DNA of 52,519 nucleotides from Bacillus infantis. Lineage in GTDB: Bacteria > Bacillota > Bacilli > Bacillales > Cytobacillaceae. Made by a program: the position numbers and the translations under genes. Below, in pieces: positions 15,739 through 25,257 of the stretch. The notes below the pieces were generated by a model. The model did no database searches, was not told the origin of the DNA, and saw only the letters and a program-made list of their open reading frames with translations. The stretch's first letter is position 1. The number at the start of each line of letters is the position of its first letter. Location of the stretch: contig NZ_JAIVAP010000004.1 of the NCBI RefSeq assembly GCF_020171945.1, positions 1 through 52,519 of the forward strand. Reading direction: 5' to 3'.

Positions 15739-16632
15739 ATGGAAGACAGGCTGAAAGATTTTGTGCACTTTTTATTGATTGAAAAGGGACTGGCCAATAA
15801 TACAATTGTCTCTTATGAACGGGATTTGAAAAATTATCTTAAATTCATTGTGAAAAGCGAAGGGCTTGCCAGTTTGAATGAAGTCCAAAGAGTCCATATC
15901 GTCCAGTTTCTGAAAAGGCTGAAGGAACAGGGGAAATCTGCCAAGACCCTTGCCAGGCATATTGCTTCCATCCGTGCCTTCCATCAGTTCCTGCTGAGGG
16001 AGAAGGCATGCGAAAATGATCCATCTGTACATATTGAGTCGCCGCAGCAGGAAAGAAGCCTTCCTAAGGTTCTAAGCATGGCAGAAGTGGAAACCCTCCT
16101 GGAATCGCCGTCAGATTCGAGCCATTACAGCCTCCGCGACAAAGCGATGCTTGAGCTCCTGTATGCAACAGGCATCAGGGTCAGTGAACTGATCGGACTG
16201 CAGATAGGCGATGTCCACCTGACAATGAGTTTTGTCCGCTGCATCGGGAAAGGAAATAAAGAAAGAATCATCCCGATCGGGAAAACAGCTTCAGAAGCCA
16301 TTGAAAGATACCTTCTGCATGGAAGGCCGAATTTTGTTTCAAAAAGCCGCAGAGATGATACCTTGTTCTTGAACCATCATGGCAGGCAGCTGACCCGCCA
16401 GGGGTTCTGGAAAATACTGAAAAAGCTTGCAGGCGATGCGGGCATCGAAAAAGAACTGACCCCTCATACCTTAAGGCATTCATTTGCCACCCATCTGCTG
16501 GAAAATGGAGCTGATTTGCGGGCAGTACAGGAAATGCTCGGTCATGCGGACATATCGACAACCCAGATATATACCCATGTCACGAAAACAAGGCTGAAGG
16601 ATGTATATTCGAAATTCCATCCCCGGGCCTGA
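15739..16632 (+). CDS. xerD: Site-specific tyrosine recombinase XerD
   Basis: A 297-residue tyrosine recombinase that with CodV/XerC resolves chromosome dimers at dif. The N-terminal SAM-like core-binding domain spans about 1-90. The catalytic residues are all present: Arg147 (GIRVSEL), Lys171, His243 and Arg246 (HTLRHSF), His269 (LGHADIS) and the nucleophile Tyr278 (TQIYTHV). In B. subtilis it is also called RipX. It is coupled to yqzK. Confidence 0.97.
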   Translation: MEDRLKDFVHFLLIEKGLANNTIVSYERDLKNYLKFIVKSEGLASLNEVQRVHIVQFLKRLKEQGKSAKTLARHIASIRAFHQFLLREKACENDPSVHIESPQQERSLPKVLSMAEVETLLESPSDSSHYSLRDKAMLELLYATGIRVSELIGLQIGDVHLTMSFVRCIGKGNKERIIPIGKTASEAIERYLLHGRPNFVSKSRRDDTLFLNHHGRQLTRQGFWKILKKLAGDAGIEKELTPHTLRHSFATHLLENGADLRAVQEMLGHADISTTQIYTHVTKTRLKDVYSKFHPRA

Positions 16633-16672
16633 TAAAACCGGGGTTTTAAATCTGCAAAAAAATAAATCTGAT

Positions 16673-16700
16673 AAAACTGCTGAATTTAAAGCAGTTTTTT
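16673..16700 (+). terminator. Terminator after xerD
   Basis: AAAACTGCT / AGCAGTTTT with an eight-base loop and six T. A second, weaker hairpin CCCCGG/CCGGGG with four T overlaps the xerD stop at 16621-16647. Confidence 0.85.
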
Positions 16701-16737
16701 CTTGTTTTTTAGGCTATTAGTTTTGTAGAATATAGAT

Positions 16738-16751
16738 GTCAGACTTCTGAC
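16738..16751. promoter_or_regulatory. Palindrome upstream of the deoB promoter
   Basis: GTCAG-ACTT-CTGAC, a perfect 5-bp inverted repeat 30 bases before the -35. It could be an operator, but no known motif is recognised. Confidence 0.35.
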
Positions 16752-16780
16752 GATTATAAACCTCTTCCAGGTTAATACTT

Positions 16781-16810
16781 TTGAAAAAGGGTAACATATA
16801 TTTGTAAAAT
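16781..16810 (+). promoter_or_regulatory. Sigma A promoter of deoB-punA-pdp
   Basis: TTGAAA and TAAAAT with an 18-base spacer. The predicted transcript start falls inside the cre site that follows. Confidence 0.65.
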
Positions 16811-16814
16811 AAAT

Positions 16815-16828
16815 TGAAAACGTGTACA
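16815..16828 (+). promoter_or_regulatory. Catabolite-responsive element (cre) at the deoB promoter
   Basis: TGAAAACGTGTACA fits the CcpA site TGWAANCGNTNWCA with one mismatch (G for T at position 10). It lies directly after the -10 element, where CcpA would block initiation, so glucose repression of nucleoside catabolism is expected. Confidence 0.65.
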
Positions 16829-16846
16829 TGTTTAGGAGGAGATCAC

Positions 16847-18028
16847 ATGAATTCGCATACATATAAAAGAATCTTTCTAATTGTTATGGATTCGGTGGGA
16901 ATAGGCGAAGCGCCGGATGCTGAGCGTTTCGGCGACAAGGGTTCTGATACGCTTGGCCATATCGCTGAAAGGATGAACGGGCTGAACATGCCGAACATGG
17001 GCAAACTGGGCCTCAGCAACATCAAAGAAATCAAAGGTATTGAAAGAGCAGAGAAGCCGCTCGCTTCTTATACAAAGATGCAGGAAGCATCAAACGGAAA
17101 AGACACCATGACAGGGCATTGGGAGATCATGGGGCTGAATATCGAGACACCGTTCAGGGTATTCCCTGAAGGCTTCCCGGATGAGCTTTTGTCAGAGCTT
17201 GAAGCCCGCACAGGCAGAAAGATCATTGGGAACAAACCGGCCAGCGGAACTGAGATCCTTGATGAGCTTGGGGAAGAGCATATGAAGACAGGGGCCCTGA
17301 TTGTTTATACCTCGGCTGACTCGGTCCTTCAGATTGCAGCCCATGAAGAGATTGTACCGATTGATGAGCTGTACACGATCTGTAAAATTGCCAGAGAACT
17401 GACACTTGATGAAAAATACATGGTTGGAAGAGTGATAGCCCGTCCTTTCATCGGGCAGCCGGGTGAATTCAAGCGCACTGCGAACCGGCATGATTATGCC
17501 CTGAAGCCATTTGACAGGACTGTCATGAATGAGCTGAGGGATGGCGGCCTGGATGTACTGGCCATCGGAAAGATTTCCGATATCTATGACGGCGAAGGTG
17601 TGACAAAGTCACTTCGTACTGTCTCTAATATGGACGGGATGGATAAGCTCCTCGAAACGATGGATATGGACTTCACAGGCCTGAGCTTCTTGAATCTTGT
17701 GGACTTTGACGCCCTTTTCGGACATAGACGGGACCCGGAGGGCTACGGGAAAGCGCTGGAAGAATATGATGCGCGCCTTCCGGAAGTGTTTGAAAAGCTG
17801 AAGGAAGATGATTTGCTCATCATTACAGCTGACCATGGGAATGACCCGGTCCACCCCGGGACAGATCATACACGTGAATATGTCCCATTATTGGCTTATT
17901 CCAAGGGTATGACAGGCGGAAAAGAGCTGCCGGTCAGGCAGACATTCGCTGATATCGGCGCAACTGTAGCCGAAAACTTTGCTGTGGAAGCGCCAAAGTT
18001 CGGGAAAAGCTTCCTGGGTGAATTGTAA
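16847..18028 (+). CDS. deoB: Phosphopentomutase
   Basis: A 393-residue alkaline-phosphatase-superfamily enzyme interconverting (deoxy)ribose 1-phosphate and 5-phosphate (Drm in B. subtilis). The metal-binding motif [14 protein letters not shown] at residues 11-24, [11 protein letters not shown] near 87 with the phosphorylated Thr, and TADHGNDP with HTREYVP at the end are all present. TTAGGAGGAGA precedes the ATG at 16847. First gene of a probable operon with punA and pdp, which supply its sugar phosphates. Confidence 0.97.
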   Translation: MNSHTYKRIFLIVMDSVGIGEAPDAERFGDKGSDTLGHIAERMNGLNMPNMGKLGLSNIKEIKGIERAEKPLASYTKMQEASNGKDTMTGHWEIMGLNIETPFRVFPEGFPDELLSELEARTGRKIIGNKPASGTEILDELGEEHMKTGALIVYTSADSVLQIAAHEEIVPIDELYTICKIARELTLDEKYMVGRVIARPFIGQPGEFKRTANRHDYALKPFDRTVMNELRDGGLDVLAIGKISDIYDGEGVTKSLRTVSNMDGMDKLLETMDMDFTGLSFLNLVDFDALFGHRRDPEGYGKALEEYDARLPEVFEKLKEDDLLIITADHGNDPVHPGTDHTREYVPLLAYSKGMTGGKELPVRQTFADIGATVAENFAVEAPKFGKSFLGEL

Positions 18029-18141
18029 ACCCGGGTCAAGATTTTAAACACTGACATGCTGAGACATTAATGGAGATTGGCAGCCGAAGGCCATGGCCGT
18101 TCAGCCAGCTCAGTACAGTCTGATAAAAAGGGGATTATAAA

Positions 18142-18963
18142 ATGGACTATGGAAAAATTCAAAATGCAGCAAAATTTTTAAAAGAAAAGTATGGAGAAAC
18201 GCCTAAAATCGGCCTGATCCTCGGTTCCGGGCTCGGTGTCCTGGCAGAGGAAATCGAACAGCCAGTAAAAATTCCTTATAATGAAATCCCTGATTTTCCT
18301 GTTTCAACAGTTGAAGGGCATGCAGGCCAGCTTGTATTCGGCCTTCTGAACGGTGTGCAGGCTGTGGCGATGCAAGGGCGCTTCCACTATTACGAAGGCT
18401 ACAGCTTCGACAAGGTCACTTTCCCTGTAAGAGTCATGAAAGAGCTCGGAGTGGAAATCCTGATTGTGACAAATGCTGCCGGCGGTGTCAATGAAAGCTT
18501 TGCACCAGGAGATTTAATGCTTATCTCGGACCATATCAACAATATGGGAAGCAATCCGCTGATCGGACCTAATGACTCCAAGCTTGGCGTCCGTTTCCCT
18601 GATATGTCTGAGGCATACTCCAGGGAGCTGCGCCAGCAGGCAAGAGAGATTGCAGGCAAGCTGAATATCAGCATCCAGGAGGGTGTATATGTTGGCAATA
18701 CCGGCCCTACATATGAAACGCCTGCAGAAGTGCGGATGCTCCGCACGATGGGCGGTGATGCAGTCGGCATGTCAACAGTGCCTGAAGTAATCGTGGCAAG
18801 GCATGCGGGCCTTAAGGTACTCGGCATTTCCTGCATTTCCAATATGGCAGCAGGCATACTGGATCAGCCGCTTAACCATGAGGAAGTAATTGAAACGACT
18901 GAAAAAGTAAAGGCGAATTTCCTCTCTTATGTGAAAGAGCTTGTACGCCAGTTTGGTGCTTAA
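18142..18963 (+). CDS. punA: Purine-nucleoside phosphorylase
   Basis: A 273-residue trimer-type purine-nucleoside phosphorylase (PupG in B. subtilis) converting guanosine/inosine and phosphate to base and ribose 1-phosphate. Phosphate loop [14 protein letters not shown] at 24-37, [12 protein letters not shown] near 79-90, and [10 protein letters not shown] and TYETPAEVR are typical. AAGGGGATT precedes the ATG. The 113-base gap after deoB has no clear terminator, so it is likely in the same transcript. Confidence 0.96.
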   Translation: MDYGKIQNAAKFLKEKYGETPKIGLILGSGLGVLAEEIEQPVKIPYNEIPDFPVSTVEGHAGQLVFGLLNGVQAVAMQGRFHYYEGYSFDKVTFPVRVMKELGVEILIVTNAAGGVNESFAPGDLMLISDHINNMGSNPLIGPNDSKLGVRFPDMSEAYSRELRQQAREIAGKLNISIQEGVYVGNTGPTYETPAEVRMLRTMGGDAVGMSTVPEVIVARHAGLKVLGISCISNMAAGILDQPLNHEEVIETTEKVKANFLSYVKELVRQFGA

Positions 18964-18986
18964 ATAAAGAAAAAGTGGTGACGAAT

Positions 18987-20291
18987 ATGAGAATGGTGGA
19001 CTTGATAGAAAAGAAACGCGACGGCAAAGAGCTGTCTTCGGAAGAAATCCAATTCATAATAAAAGGCTATACTGATGGTTCAATTCCTGACTATCAGATC
19101 AGTGCCTTGACAATGGCAATCTTTTTCCAGGGCATGACAGAAAATGAAAGAGCCGACCTGACGATGAGCATGGTAGAATCCGGGGATCAAATCGATCTGT
19201 CAAAAATTGAGGGCATTAAAGTCGACAAACACTCCACAGGGGGAGTCGGCGATACAACTACGCTGGTGCTCGGCCCTCTTGTAGCAGCTGTCGGCGTACC
19301 GGTCGCGAAGATGTCCGGCCGCGGCCTTGGCCATACAGGCGGTACTATCGACAAGCTGGAAGCGGTTGAAGGCTTCCATGTAGAAATAGAGAACGAGGAA
19401 TTCATCAAGCTGGTCAATCAGAACAAGATTGCTGTCATCGGACAGAGCGGAAACCTCACGCCGGCGGATAAGAAACTATATGCCCTCCGCGATGTGACAG
19501 CAACGGTTGACAGCATCCCGCTGATTGCAAGCTCCATCATGAGCAAAAAGATTGCAGCCGGTGCAGATGCGATTGTCCTTGATGTAAAAACCGGGGCAGG
19601 CGCCTTCATGAAGACACTGGAGGATTCAAGAGAGCTTGCGAAAGCCATGGTAAGAATCGGGAACAATGTCGGGCGCAAAACGATGGCTGTCATTTCAGAC
19701 ATGAGCCAGCCGCTGGGCTTTGCCATCGGCAATGCTTTGGAAGTGAAAGAAGCGATCGATACATTAAGGGGCGAAGGGCCCGAAGATTTGACCGAGCTGT
19801 GCCTTACACTGGGAAGCCATATGGTTGTTCTTGCTGAAAAGGCAGAAACTCCGGCTCAGGCACGTCAAATGCTGGAGCAGGCAATCAAGGACGGATCCGC
19901 CCTTGAAGCAATGAAAACCTTCCTCAGCTCACAGGGAGGGGACGCATCTGTTGTCGATGATCCTTCCCGTTTGCCGCAGGCTAAATATGTATACGAGCTT
20001 GATGCCAAAGAGGACGGCTATGTCTCTGAAATCGTAGCAGATGCAGTGGGAACGGCTGCCATGGTACTTGGTGCAGGCAGGGCGACAAAAGAGTCTGAAA
20101 TTGACCTTGCTGTCGGCCTGATGCTCCGCAAGAAAATCGGCGACACTGTCTCTAAAGGAGAATCGCTTGCCACCATCTACAGCAACTTCGAGGATGTAGA
20201 AGAAGTCAAAGAGCGCCTTTACAAGAATATCAAAATCAAAGCTGCCAAAGTAGATGCTCCTGTACTGGTGCATGAAGAAATAACTGAATAA
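18987..20291 (+). CDS. pdp: Pyrimidine-nucleoside phosphorylase
   Basis: A 434-residue pyrimidine-nucleoside/thymidine phosphorylase. The signature [16 protein letters not shown] lies near residues 110-125, with KHSTGGVGD as phosphate-binding motif before it and a C-terminal barrel-hybrid domain. The start at 18987 (MRMVDLI) matches the remembered B. subtilis protein and has a GTGGTGA ribosome site; an upstream GTG at 18975 is less likely. In B. subtilis pdp belongs to the deo operon elsewhere, so its place after punA is a difference. Confidence 0.96.
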   Translation: MRMVDLIEKKRDGKELSSEEIQFIIKGYTDGSIPDYQISALTMAIFFQGMTENERADLTMSMVESGDQIDLSKIEGIKVDKHSTGGVGDTTTLVLGPLVAAVGVPVAKMSGRGLGHTGGTIDKLEAVEGFHVEIENEEFIKLVNQNKIAVIGQSGNLTPADKKLYALRDVTATVDSIPLIASSIMSKKIAAGADAIVLDVKTGAGAFMKTLEDSRELAKAMVRIGNNVGRKTMAVISDMSQPLGFAIGNALEVKEAIDTLRGEGPEDLTELCLTLGSHMVVLAEKAETPAQARQMLEQAIKDGSALEAMKTFLSSQGGDASVVDDPSRLPQAKYVYELDAKEDGYVSEIVADAVGTAAMVLGAGRATKESEIDLAVGLMLRKKIGDTVSKGESLATIYSNFEDVEEVKERLYKNIKIKAAKVDAPVLVHEEITE

Positions 20292-20301
20292 GACTGTATG
20301 G

Positions 20302-20336
20302 AAAAGCTGCATCCTGAAGGGTTGCAGCTTTTTTAT
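20302..20336 (+). terminator. Terminator after pdp
   Basis: AAAAGCTGCA / TGCAGCTTTT, ten base pairs, with six T. Confidence 0.92.
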
Positions 20337-20504
20337 GGCTTGATTCGTCCCACATGCATATCCCATCCGCAGTGCCAGCCCAAGTGCCGAAAATTCTTCA
20401 CCCTTCCCGCCATTAAAGAAATCCTCTGAGTTGCAGTCCCTGAACTTAGCATTCCATCTGAAACGCATCATGTAAAATAAAAACTGCAGCTCCTCCAATT
20501 TATT

Positions 20505-20533
20505 GTATAAATTTGTATCCTTTGGAAAAAATG
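20505..20533 (+). promoter_or_regulatory. Sigma F (sigma G) promoter of dacF
   Basis: GTATA at 20505-20509 and GGAAAAAATG at 20524-20533 fit the sigma F consensus with a 14-base spacer. The dacF-spoIIA transcript made in the B. subtilis forespore has the same kind of promoter. The 165 bases between the pdp terminator and this site hold no supported feature. Confidence 0.7.
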
Positions 20534-20561
20534 GAGGCTATAAAGAATGGAGGGTTATGTG

Positions 20562-21722
20562 ATGAAGCGTATCGTTTCTATAATGGTGTTTGTTTTATTA
20601 TCAGCAATGATGGCACCGGCAGCCTTAGCCGAAGAGAGCGGCGTCAAGCTGGTTGACAACGTAAAATCGGCGATTTTGATTGAGCGGGATACCGGGGCCG
20701 TTTTATATGAGCAGAACAGCAAAGAACAGCTGCCCCCGGCAAGCATGACTAAGATCATGACTATGCTTTTAATAATGGAAGCGATTGATAAGGGTAAGCT
20801 TTCCATGGATGAAAAGATCAGGGCAAGTGAATATGCAGCATCCATGGGCGGCTCGCAGATATTCCTTGAACCTGGTGAAGAGATGACCACAGAACAGATG
20901 CTGAAGGGGATTGCCATCGGATCTGGAAATGATGCATCTGTTGCCATGGCAGAAAGGCTCGCCGGTTCAGAAGAAGAATTCGTCAAGCTGATGAATAAGA
21001 AAGCGAAGGACCTTGGCTTGAAGGACACGATTTTCAAGAATGCGACTGGCCTGCCTGTAACCGAGCACTACAGCACAGCCCATGATATGGCCCTAATGGC
21101 AAAGGAACTGCTGAAATACGAAGGTATAACCAAGTTTACCGGAACATATGAAGCTTATTTGAGGGAAGATACAGACAAGAAATTCTGGCTGGTCAATACA
21201 AACAGGCTTGTCCGCTTCTATCCAGGGGTTGACGGCTTGAAGACAGGTTTTACAAATGAAGCGAAATATTGCCTGACGGCTACAGCTGAGAAAAATGGGA
21301 TGCGTGTAATCGCAGTAGTCTTTGGTGCTCCGACATCAAAAGAAAGAAATGCTCAGGTAACCAAGATGCTGGATTATGCCTTCAGCCAATATGAGACACA
21401 TCCAATGTACAAGCGGAATGAAGCTCTTGGATCTGCCAAAGTGAGCAAAGGCGAGAAAAAGCAGGTGGAAGCTTTGACAAGCGAGCCGATCTCCCTGCTG
21501 ACCAAAAAAGGCGAAGATACAAAGGCAGTCAAGAAAACTGTCGTCCTGAAAAAAGATCTTAAAGCCCCAATCGCTAAAGGCGATCAAATTGGTACGCTGA
21601 AAGTTGAAAAAGATGGGAAGACAATCGTGGAAAGTCCGCTGGTGGCCAAAAGCGAAGTGAAAGAAGCAGGATGGTGGACGCTCTATAAACGGGCTCTCGG
21701 CATTTTCATGAAATCGAATTGA
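20562..21722 (+). CDS. dacF: D-alanyl-D-alanine carboxypeptidase DacF
   Basis: A 386-residue penicillin-binding protein trimming pentapeptides in forespore peptidoglycan, which adjusts cortex cross-linking. A signal peptide ends near residue 23 (ALAEES). The three active-site motifs are visible: SMTK (Ser61 and Lys64), SGN in IGSGNDAS and KTG in GLKTGFT. A C-terminal domain and an amphipathic tail (WTLYKRALGIFMK) for membrane attachment follow. GGAGGG precedes the chosen ATG. It leads into spoIIAA, so a forespore message reads through. Confidence 0.95.
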   Translation: MKRIVSIMVFVLLSAMMAPAALAEESGVKLVDNVKSAILIERDTGAVLYEQNSKEQLPPASMTKIMTMLLIMEAIDKGKLSMDEKIRASEYAASMGGSQIFLEPGEEMTTEQMLKGIAIGSGNDASVAMAERLAGSEEEFVKLMNKKAKDLGLKDTIFKNATGLPVTEHYSTAHDMALMAKELLKYEGITKFTGTYEAYLREDTDKKFWLVNTNRLVRFYPGVDGLKTGFTNEAKYCLTATAEKNGMRVIAVVFGAPTSKERNAQVTKMLDYAFSQYETHPMYKRNEALGSAKVSKGEKKQVEALTSEPISLLTKKGEDTKAVKKTVVLKKDLKAPIAKGDQIGTLKVEKDGKTIVESPLVAKSEVKEAGWWTLYKRALGIFMKSN

Positions 21723-21729
21723 TGTCGAA
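21723..21729 (+). promoter_or_regulatory. Spo0A box upstream of spoIIAA
   Basis: TGTCGAA, an exact 0A box directly after the dacF stop, about 50 bases before the sigma H -35. Spo0A-P activates spoIIA in B. subtilis from boxes in this region. Confidence 0.6.
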
Positions 21730-21781
21730 AAAAAGGCGCATCAAGGAAAATTTAGCGAAACCGCACTAGTTTTGCCTCCAG

Positions 21782-21811
21782 GAAGGAATAAAGGCCTCCT
21801 TCAGCGAAATT
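21782..21811 (+). promoter_or_regulatory. Sigma H promoter of spoIIA
   Basis: GAAGGAATA and AGCGAAATT with a 12-base spacer fit the sigma H consensus (RnAGGAwww, RnnGAATww) with one mismatch. It sits 100 bases before spoIIAA, as expected for the operon that is switched on at the start of sporulation. Confidence 0.7.
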
Positions 21812-21910
21812 GACTCTCTAGTAAGGCTTGATCCATGCAGGGAGATCAGGGCATGGACGGCCGGCCGGATCTGTAAAGGGTTCCGGCAGCAGAGAAGGAG
21901 GCTAACAGTC

Positions 21911-22261
21911 ATGAGTCTGATGATTGGATTGGAAGTAAAAAATGATGTGCTGTGCATTCGCTTAAGCGGAGAATTGGACCATCATTCGGCAGATGAATTA
22001 AGGGAAAAGGCAACAAACGCCATAGAATCATATGGGATTCGCCATATTGTCCTCAATCTGGAGCAATTATCCTTTATGGACAGCTCAGGCCTTGGAGTGA
22101 TCCTGGGCAGGTATAAGCAGATTAAGCAGCTTCACGGCGAGATGGTCGTCTGTGCCATTTCACCGGCGGTACAGAGGCTATTCGATATGTCCGGCCTGTT
22201 TAAAATCATCCGTCTTGAGCCGACTGAGGAATTTGCACTTCAGCGATTGGGGGTTGCCTGA
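21911..22261 (+). CDS. spoIIAA: Anti-sigma F factor antagonist SpoIIAA
   Basis: A 116-residue STAS-domain protein. In its unphosphorylated form it binds SpoIIAB and frees sigma [18 protein letters not shown] near residues 55-71 contains the phosphorylated Ser58, at the same position as in B. subtilis. AAGGAGG precedes the ATG. Two bases separate it from spoIIAB. Confidence 0.98.
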   Translation: MSLMIGLEVKNDVLCIRLSGELDHHSADELREKATNAIESYGIRHIVLNLEQLSFMDSSGLGVILGRYKQIKQLHGEMVVCAISPAVQRLFDMSGLFKIIRLEPTEEFALQRLGVA

Positions 22262-22263
22262 CA

Positions 22264-22704
22264 ATGAAAAACGAAATGAATCTTCAATTCAGCGCTTTGA
22301 GCCAGAATGAGTCCTTTGCCCGTGTGACCGTCGCGGCTTTCATTGCCCAGCTGGACCCGACAATGGATGAACTGACTGAAATCAAGACGGTCGTATCAGA
22401 GGCTGTTACCAACTCGATCATCCATGGCTATGACAATGACAGCAAAGGGATTGTCTATATTTCTGTCAGCATTGAGGACGGCTATATTGATATGACAATC
22501 AGAGATGAAGGCCTTGGGATCGGGGATGTGGAAGAGGCCAGGCAGCCGCTGTTTACAACCAAACCAGAGCTGGAACGTTCCGGCATGGGCTTTACAATCA
22601 TGGAAAATTTCATGGATGAGATAGAAGTTCGCTCACACCCAGGAGAAGGCACCGAAATCCGTTTAAGGAAGCATTTATCAAACAGTAAAATGCTATGCAA
22701 TTAA
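22264..22704 (+). CDS. spoIIAB: Anti-sigma F factor and serine kinase SpoIIAB
   Basis: A 146-residue GHKL ATPase/kinase that holds sigma F and phosphorylates SpoIIAA. The N box [13 protein letters not shown] near 43-55 and the G1 box [10 protein letters not shown] near 78-87 are visible, followed by [12 protein letters not shown]. Normal length. Middle gene of the spoIIA operon. Confidence 0.98.
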   Translation: MKNEMNLQFSALSQNESFARVTVAAFIAQLDPTMDELTEIKTVVSEAVTNSIIHGYDNDSKGIVYISVSIEDGYIDMTIRDEGLGIGDVEEARQPLFTTKPELERSGMGFTIMENFMDEIEVRSHPGEGTEIRLRKHLSNSKMLCN

Positions 22705-22716
22705 GGGAGTCATGCT

Positions 22717-23475
22717 ATGGATGTGGAGGTAAAGACAGATAAGACCCAGACGTATCTCAAGGATCACGAGGTAAAAGAGCTCATACAAAAAAGCCAGGCA
22801 GGAGACCAGGGGGCACGGGACACGATTGTCCAGAAAAACATGAGGCTTGTCTGGTCAGTGGTCCAGCGTTTTCTCAACAGAGGGTATGAGCCGGATGATT
22901 TATTCCAGATCGGCTGCATCGGCCTGCTGAAGTCGGTTGATAAATTTGATTTGAGCTATGATGTGAAGTTTTCTACCTATGCCGTTCCTATGATCATCGG
23001 GGAGATACAGCGTTTCATCCGGGATGATGGAACTGTGAAGGTGAGCCGCTCCCTGAAGGAAATGGGAAATAAAATCCGCAAAGCAAAAGACGAGCTGACC
23101 AAGACTTTTGGAAGGATTCCGACTGTAACAGAGCTTTCTGCTTATCTGGAAATCCCTCCTGAGGATATCATCCTCGCCCAGGAAGCAAGCAGGACGCCAT
23201 CCTCCATTCATGAAACCGTATATGAAAACGACGGCGACCCTATCACACTGCTGGATCAGATCGATGATGGCAATGATGGCAAGTGGTTTGACCAGATTGC
23301 CCTCAAAGAGGCGATCCGCGAGCTGGATGAACGGGAAAGATTGATTGTTTACTTAAGATATTATAAAGATCAGACGCAGTCTGAAGTGGCAGCAAGGCTG
23401 GGGATATCACAGGTGCAGGTCTCCCGGCTTGAAAAGAAAATCCTGCAGCAGATGAAAGACCGAATGGATATGTGA
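22717..23475 (+). CDS. sigF: RNA polymerase sigma F
   Basis: A 252-residue sporulation sigma factor, first compartment-specific sigma of the forespore. Region 2 is seen as GYEPDDLFQIGCIGLLKSVDKFD, region 3 as TKTFGRIPTVTELSAYL, and region 4 as LRYYKDQTQSEVAARLGISQVQVSRLEKKIL. Third gene of spoIIA; AAGGGAG precedes the ATG. The terminator overlaps the stop codon. Confidence 0.98.
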   Translation: MDVEVKTDKTQTYLKDHEVKELIQKSQAGDQGARDTIVQKNMRLVWSVVQRFLNRGYEPDDLFQIGCIGLLKSVDKFDLSYDVKFSTYAVPMIIGEIQRFIRDDGTVKVSRSLKEMGNKIRKAKDELTKTFGRIPTVTELSAYLEIPPEDIILAQEASRTPSSIHETVYENDGDPITLLDQIDDGNDGKWFDQIALKEAIRELDERERLIVYLRYYKDQTQSEVAARLGISQVQVSRLEKKILQQMKDRMDM

Positions 23476-23496
23476 ATCCATCCGGTCTTTTTTTTT
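23458..23496 (+). terminator. Terminator of spoIIA-sigF
   Basis: GACCGAATGGAT pairs with ATCCATCCGGTC around six bases, then nine T. The stem includes the end of sigF. Confidence 0.92.
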
Positions 23497-23557
23497 GTGC
23501 ACCGGCTGGCTTCCGGGCAATCCAGGGCGGCTTTCCATTATCCCCAATTTTTGGTCA

Positions 23558-23586
23558 TCATGATTGGAATTTTATTACGAATACTA
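23558..23586 (+). promoter_or_regulatory. Possible sigma G promoter of spoVA
   Basis: TCATGA and AATACTA, 16 bases apart, each differ by one base from the sigma G consensus (GYATRA, CATnMTA). SpoVA genes are sigma G-dependent in B. subtilis, and the site lies 40 bases upstream of spoVAA. Confidence 0.4.
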
Positions 23587-23623
23587 TTTATACAAGGAAA
23601 ACACTGTTTGGGAAGTGATCATA

Positions 23624-24244
23624 ATGGAAAAAACGGTTTATGTCCGGCTCAGGAACCGTATTCAAGTGCGTCCGCAGGCTTCCGTCCAGCTAAAGGATAT
23701 TGCCTTGATTATTGCAGATGAAACACTTTATGAACGGTTAGGGAATCTTTCCATCCATCACGTTTCAGATCATGACCGGAATATTATTGTCATTGACATT
23801 GTCCAGGTGATCCAGGCCATTGCCGCAGAAAAGCTGCAGCTCGATATACAGGCTGTCGGTCCCTCCCAGACAATCATTGAGGTGATCTATAAAAAGAAAA
23901 AAGCATCCACAGCGTTTTTCCTGCTGATCTGGTTTTTGCTGTTTTTTGGTGCCGCACTGACAATCATGAATTTCCATGAAGATGTCAGCATGCAGACAGT
24001 GCATCAGCGGATTTATACAATCATCACCGGCAAAGTGGAGAAAAAGCCCCTGCTGTTCCAAATTCCCTATTCTCTTGGCCTTGGACTTGGCATGATTATT
24101 TTCTTTAATCATGTTTTCAAAAAAAGGCTCAATGAAGAGCCCAGCCCGCTGGAGGTTGAAATGTTCAATTATCAGCAGGATCTCGACCGCTATGTCATCA
24201 TGCATGAAAATAAAGAAAGCATGAAGAACCTTGATGACCATTAG
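23624..24244 (+). CDS. spoVAA: Stage V sporulation protein AA
   Basis: A 206-residue membrane protein, the length of B. subtilis SpoVAA. The N-terminal half is soluble (VYVRLRNRIQVRP at the start); two membrane segments follow near 95-115 and 145-165. SpoVA proteins form the inner-membrane channel that moves dipicolinic acid into the forespore and out in germination. The start at 23624 is set by GGAAGTGAT upstream. It overlaps spoVAB by 14 bases. Confidence 0.93.
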   Translation: MEKTVYVRLRNRIQVRPQASVQLKDIALIIADETLYERLGNLSIHHVSDHDRNIIVIDIVQVIQAIAAEKLQLDIQAVGPSQTIIEVIYKKKKASTAFFLLIWFLLFFGAALTIMNFHEDVSMQTVHQRIYTIITGKVEKKPLLFQIPYSLGLGLGMIIFFNHVFKKRLNEEPSPLEVEMFNYQQDLDRYVIMHENKESMKNLDDH

Positions 24245-24653
24245 CATCATTATCGTCATTTTCCTGGGATTTGCGGGAGGCGTCTCTGTGGGGGCAGGAT
24301 TTGTGGCGTTTCTGACTGTGCTGGGGATCATTCCGAGGCTGACCCAGCTGTCAAAGACAATGAAAATGATTCATCACTATGAATGGGCGGTTGTAATCGG
24401 GGCGGTTGCAGGAACATCTGCAAGCCTTCAGGACCCGCGGCTTTACTTTCCGGGATTTATCCTTGTTCTTTTCGGTCTGGCAGGCGGGATTTTTGTAGGA
24501 ATGGTGGCGGCAGCACTTACAGAAGTGCTTAACGTCCTGCCGCTGCTGGCCAAAAGGCTTGGGATTGACGGCAAAATAGTTGTTCTGCTGATGGCCATTG
24601 TATTCGGGAAAGTATTTGGATCGCTGTTCCACTGGATGTATTTTGTAGACTGA
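24231..24653 (+). CDS. spoVAB: Stage V sporulation protein AB
   Basis: A 140-residue, very hydrophobic protein with about four membrane segments, normal for SpoVAB. It overlaps the end of spoVAA by 14 bases, so the two are translationally coupled. In B. subtilis spoVAC follows; here the next gene is spoVAEA. Confidence 0.93.
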   Translation: MMTISIIIVIFLGFAGGVSVGAGFVAFLTVLGIIPRLTQLSKTMKMIHHYEWAVVIGAVAGTSASLQDPRLYFPGFILVLFGLAGGIFVGMVAAALTEVLNVLPLLAKRLGIDGKIVVLLMAIVFGKVFGSLFHWMYFVD

Positions 24654-24681
24654 CTATGTAAAGCGAAAGGACATCAAAGCA

Positions 24682-25257
24682 ATGGATGAACGGAGGAAGG
24701 TCATACTGATTACAGATGGCGATGAGTATGCAAGAAGGACTGCAGAGCATGTAGCGAAGGATATTGGCGGCAGATGCATCTCTATGTCCCACGGGAATCC
24801 ATCTGTTTTGTCAGGCCCTGATATTGTAAAGATGATTAAAAAAGCCCCCAATGACCCAGTGCTTGTCATGTTTGATGACTCCGGCTATGTCGGCGAGGGG
24901 CTTGGTGAAATGGCCCTTAAATATGTGGCAGGGCATGAAGATATTGAAGTGCTGGGTGTAATAGCAGTTGCTTCAAAAACAAGACAGGCGGAATGGACGC
25001 ATGTGGATGTATGTGTCGACAGATACGGTGAGCTTACTCCGTATGGTGTTGATAAGCTCGGGGTTCCTGAAATGGAAATTGGAAAAATGAACGGGGATAC
25101 AGTCTACTGCCTTGATGAATTGGATGTCCCCCTGATTGTCGGAATCGGCGATATCGGAAAGATGTCACGAAGAGACCATTATGAAAAAGGCTCTCCCATC
25201 ACCAAAAAGGCAGTGGAACTCATTCTGGAAAGGAGCGGATTTTATGGCGGAAACTAA
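24682..25257 (+). CDS. spoVAEA: Stage V sporulation protein AEA
   Basis: A 191-residue soluble protein. [19 protein letters not shown] at the start, [16 protein letters not shown] and [22 protein letters not shown] are typical of SpoVAEA (SpoVAE N-terminal type). It lies 28 bases after spoVAB and overlaps spoVAF by 14 bases. The usual genes between, spoVAC, spoVAD and spoVAEB, are absent. Confidence 0.9.
   Translation: MDERRKVILITDGDEYARRTAEHVAKDIGGRCISMSHGNPSVLSGPDIVKMIKKAPNDPVLVMFDDSGYVGEGLGEMALKYVAGHEDIEVLGVIAVASKTRQAEWTHVDVCVDRYGELTPYGVDKLGVPEMEIGKMNGDTVYCLDELDVPLIVGIGDIGKMSRRDHYEKGSPITKKAVELILERSGFYGGN

Noticed and set aside
19929-20498. 189-residue minus-strand frame over the pdp 3' end
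   Set aside because: It translates the pdp terminator and 360 bases antisense to pdp; only the stretch outside pdp was kept as a weak finding.
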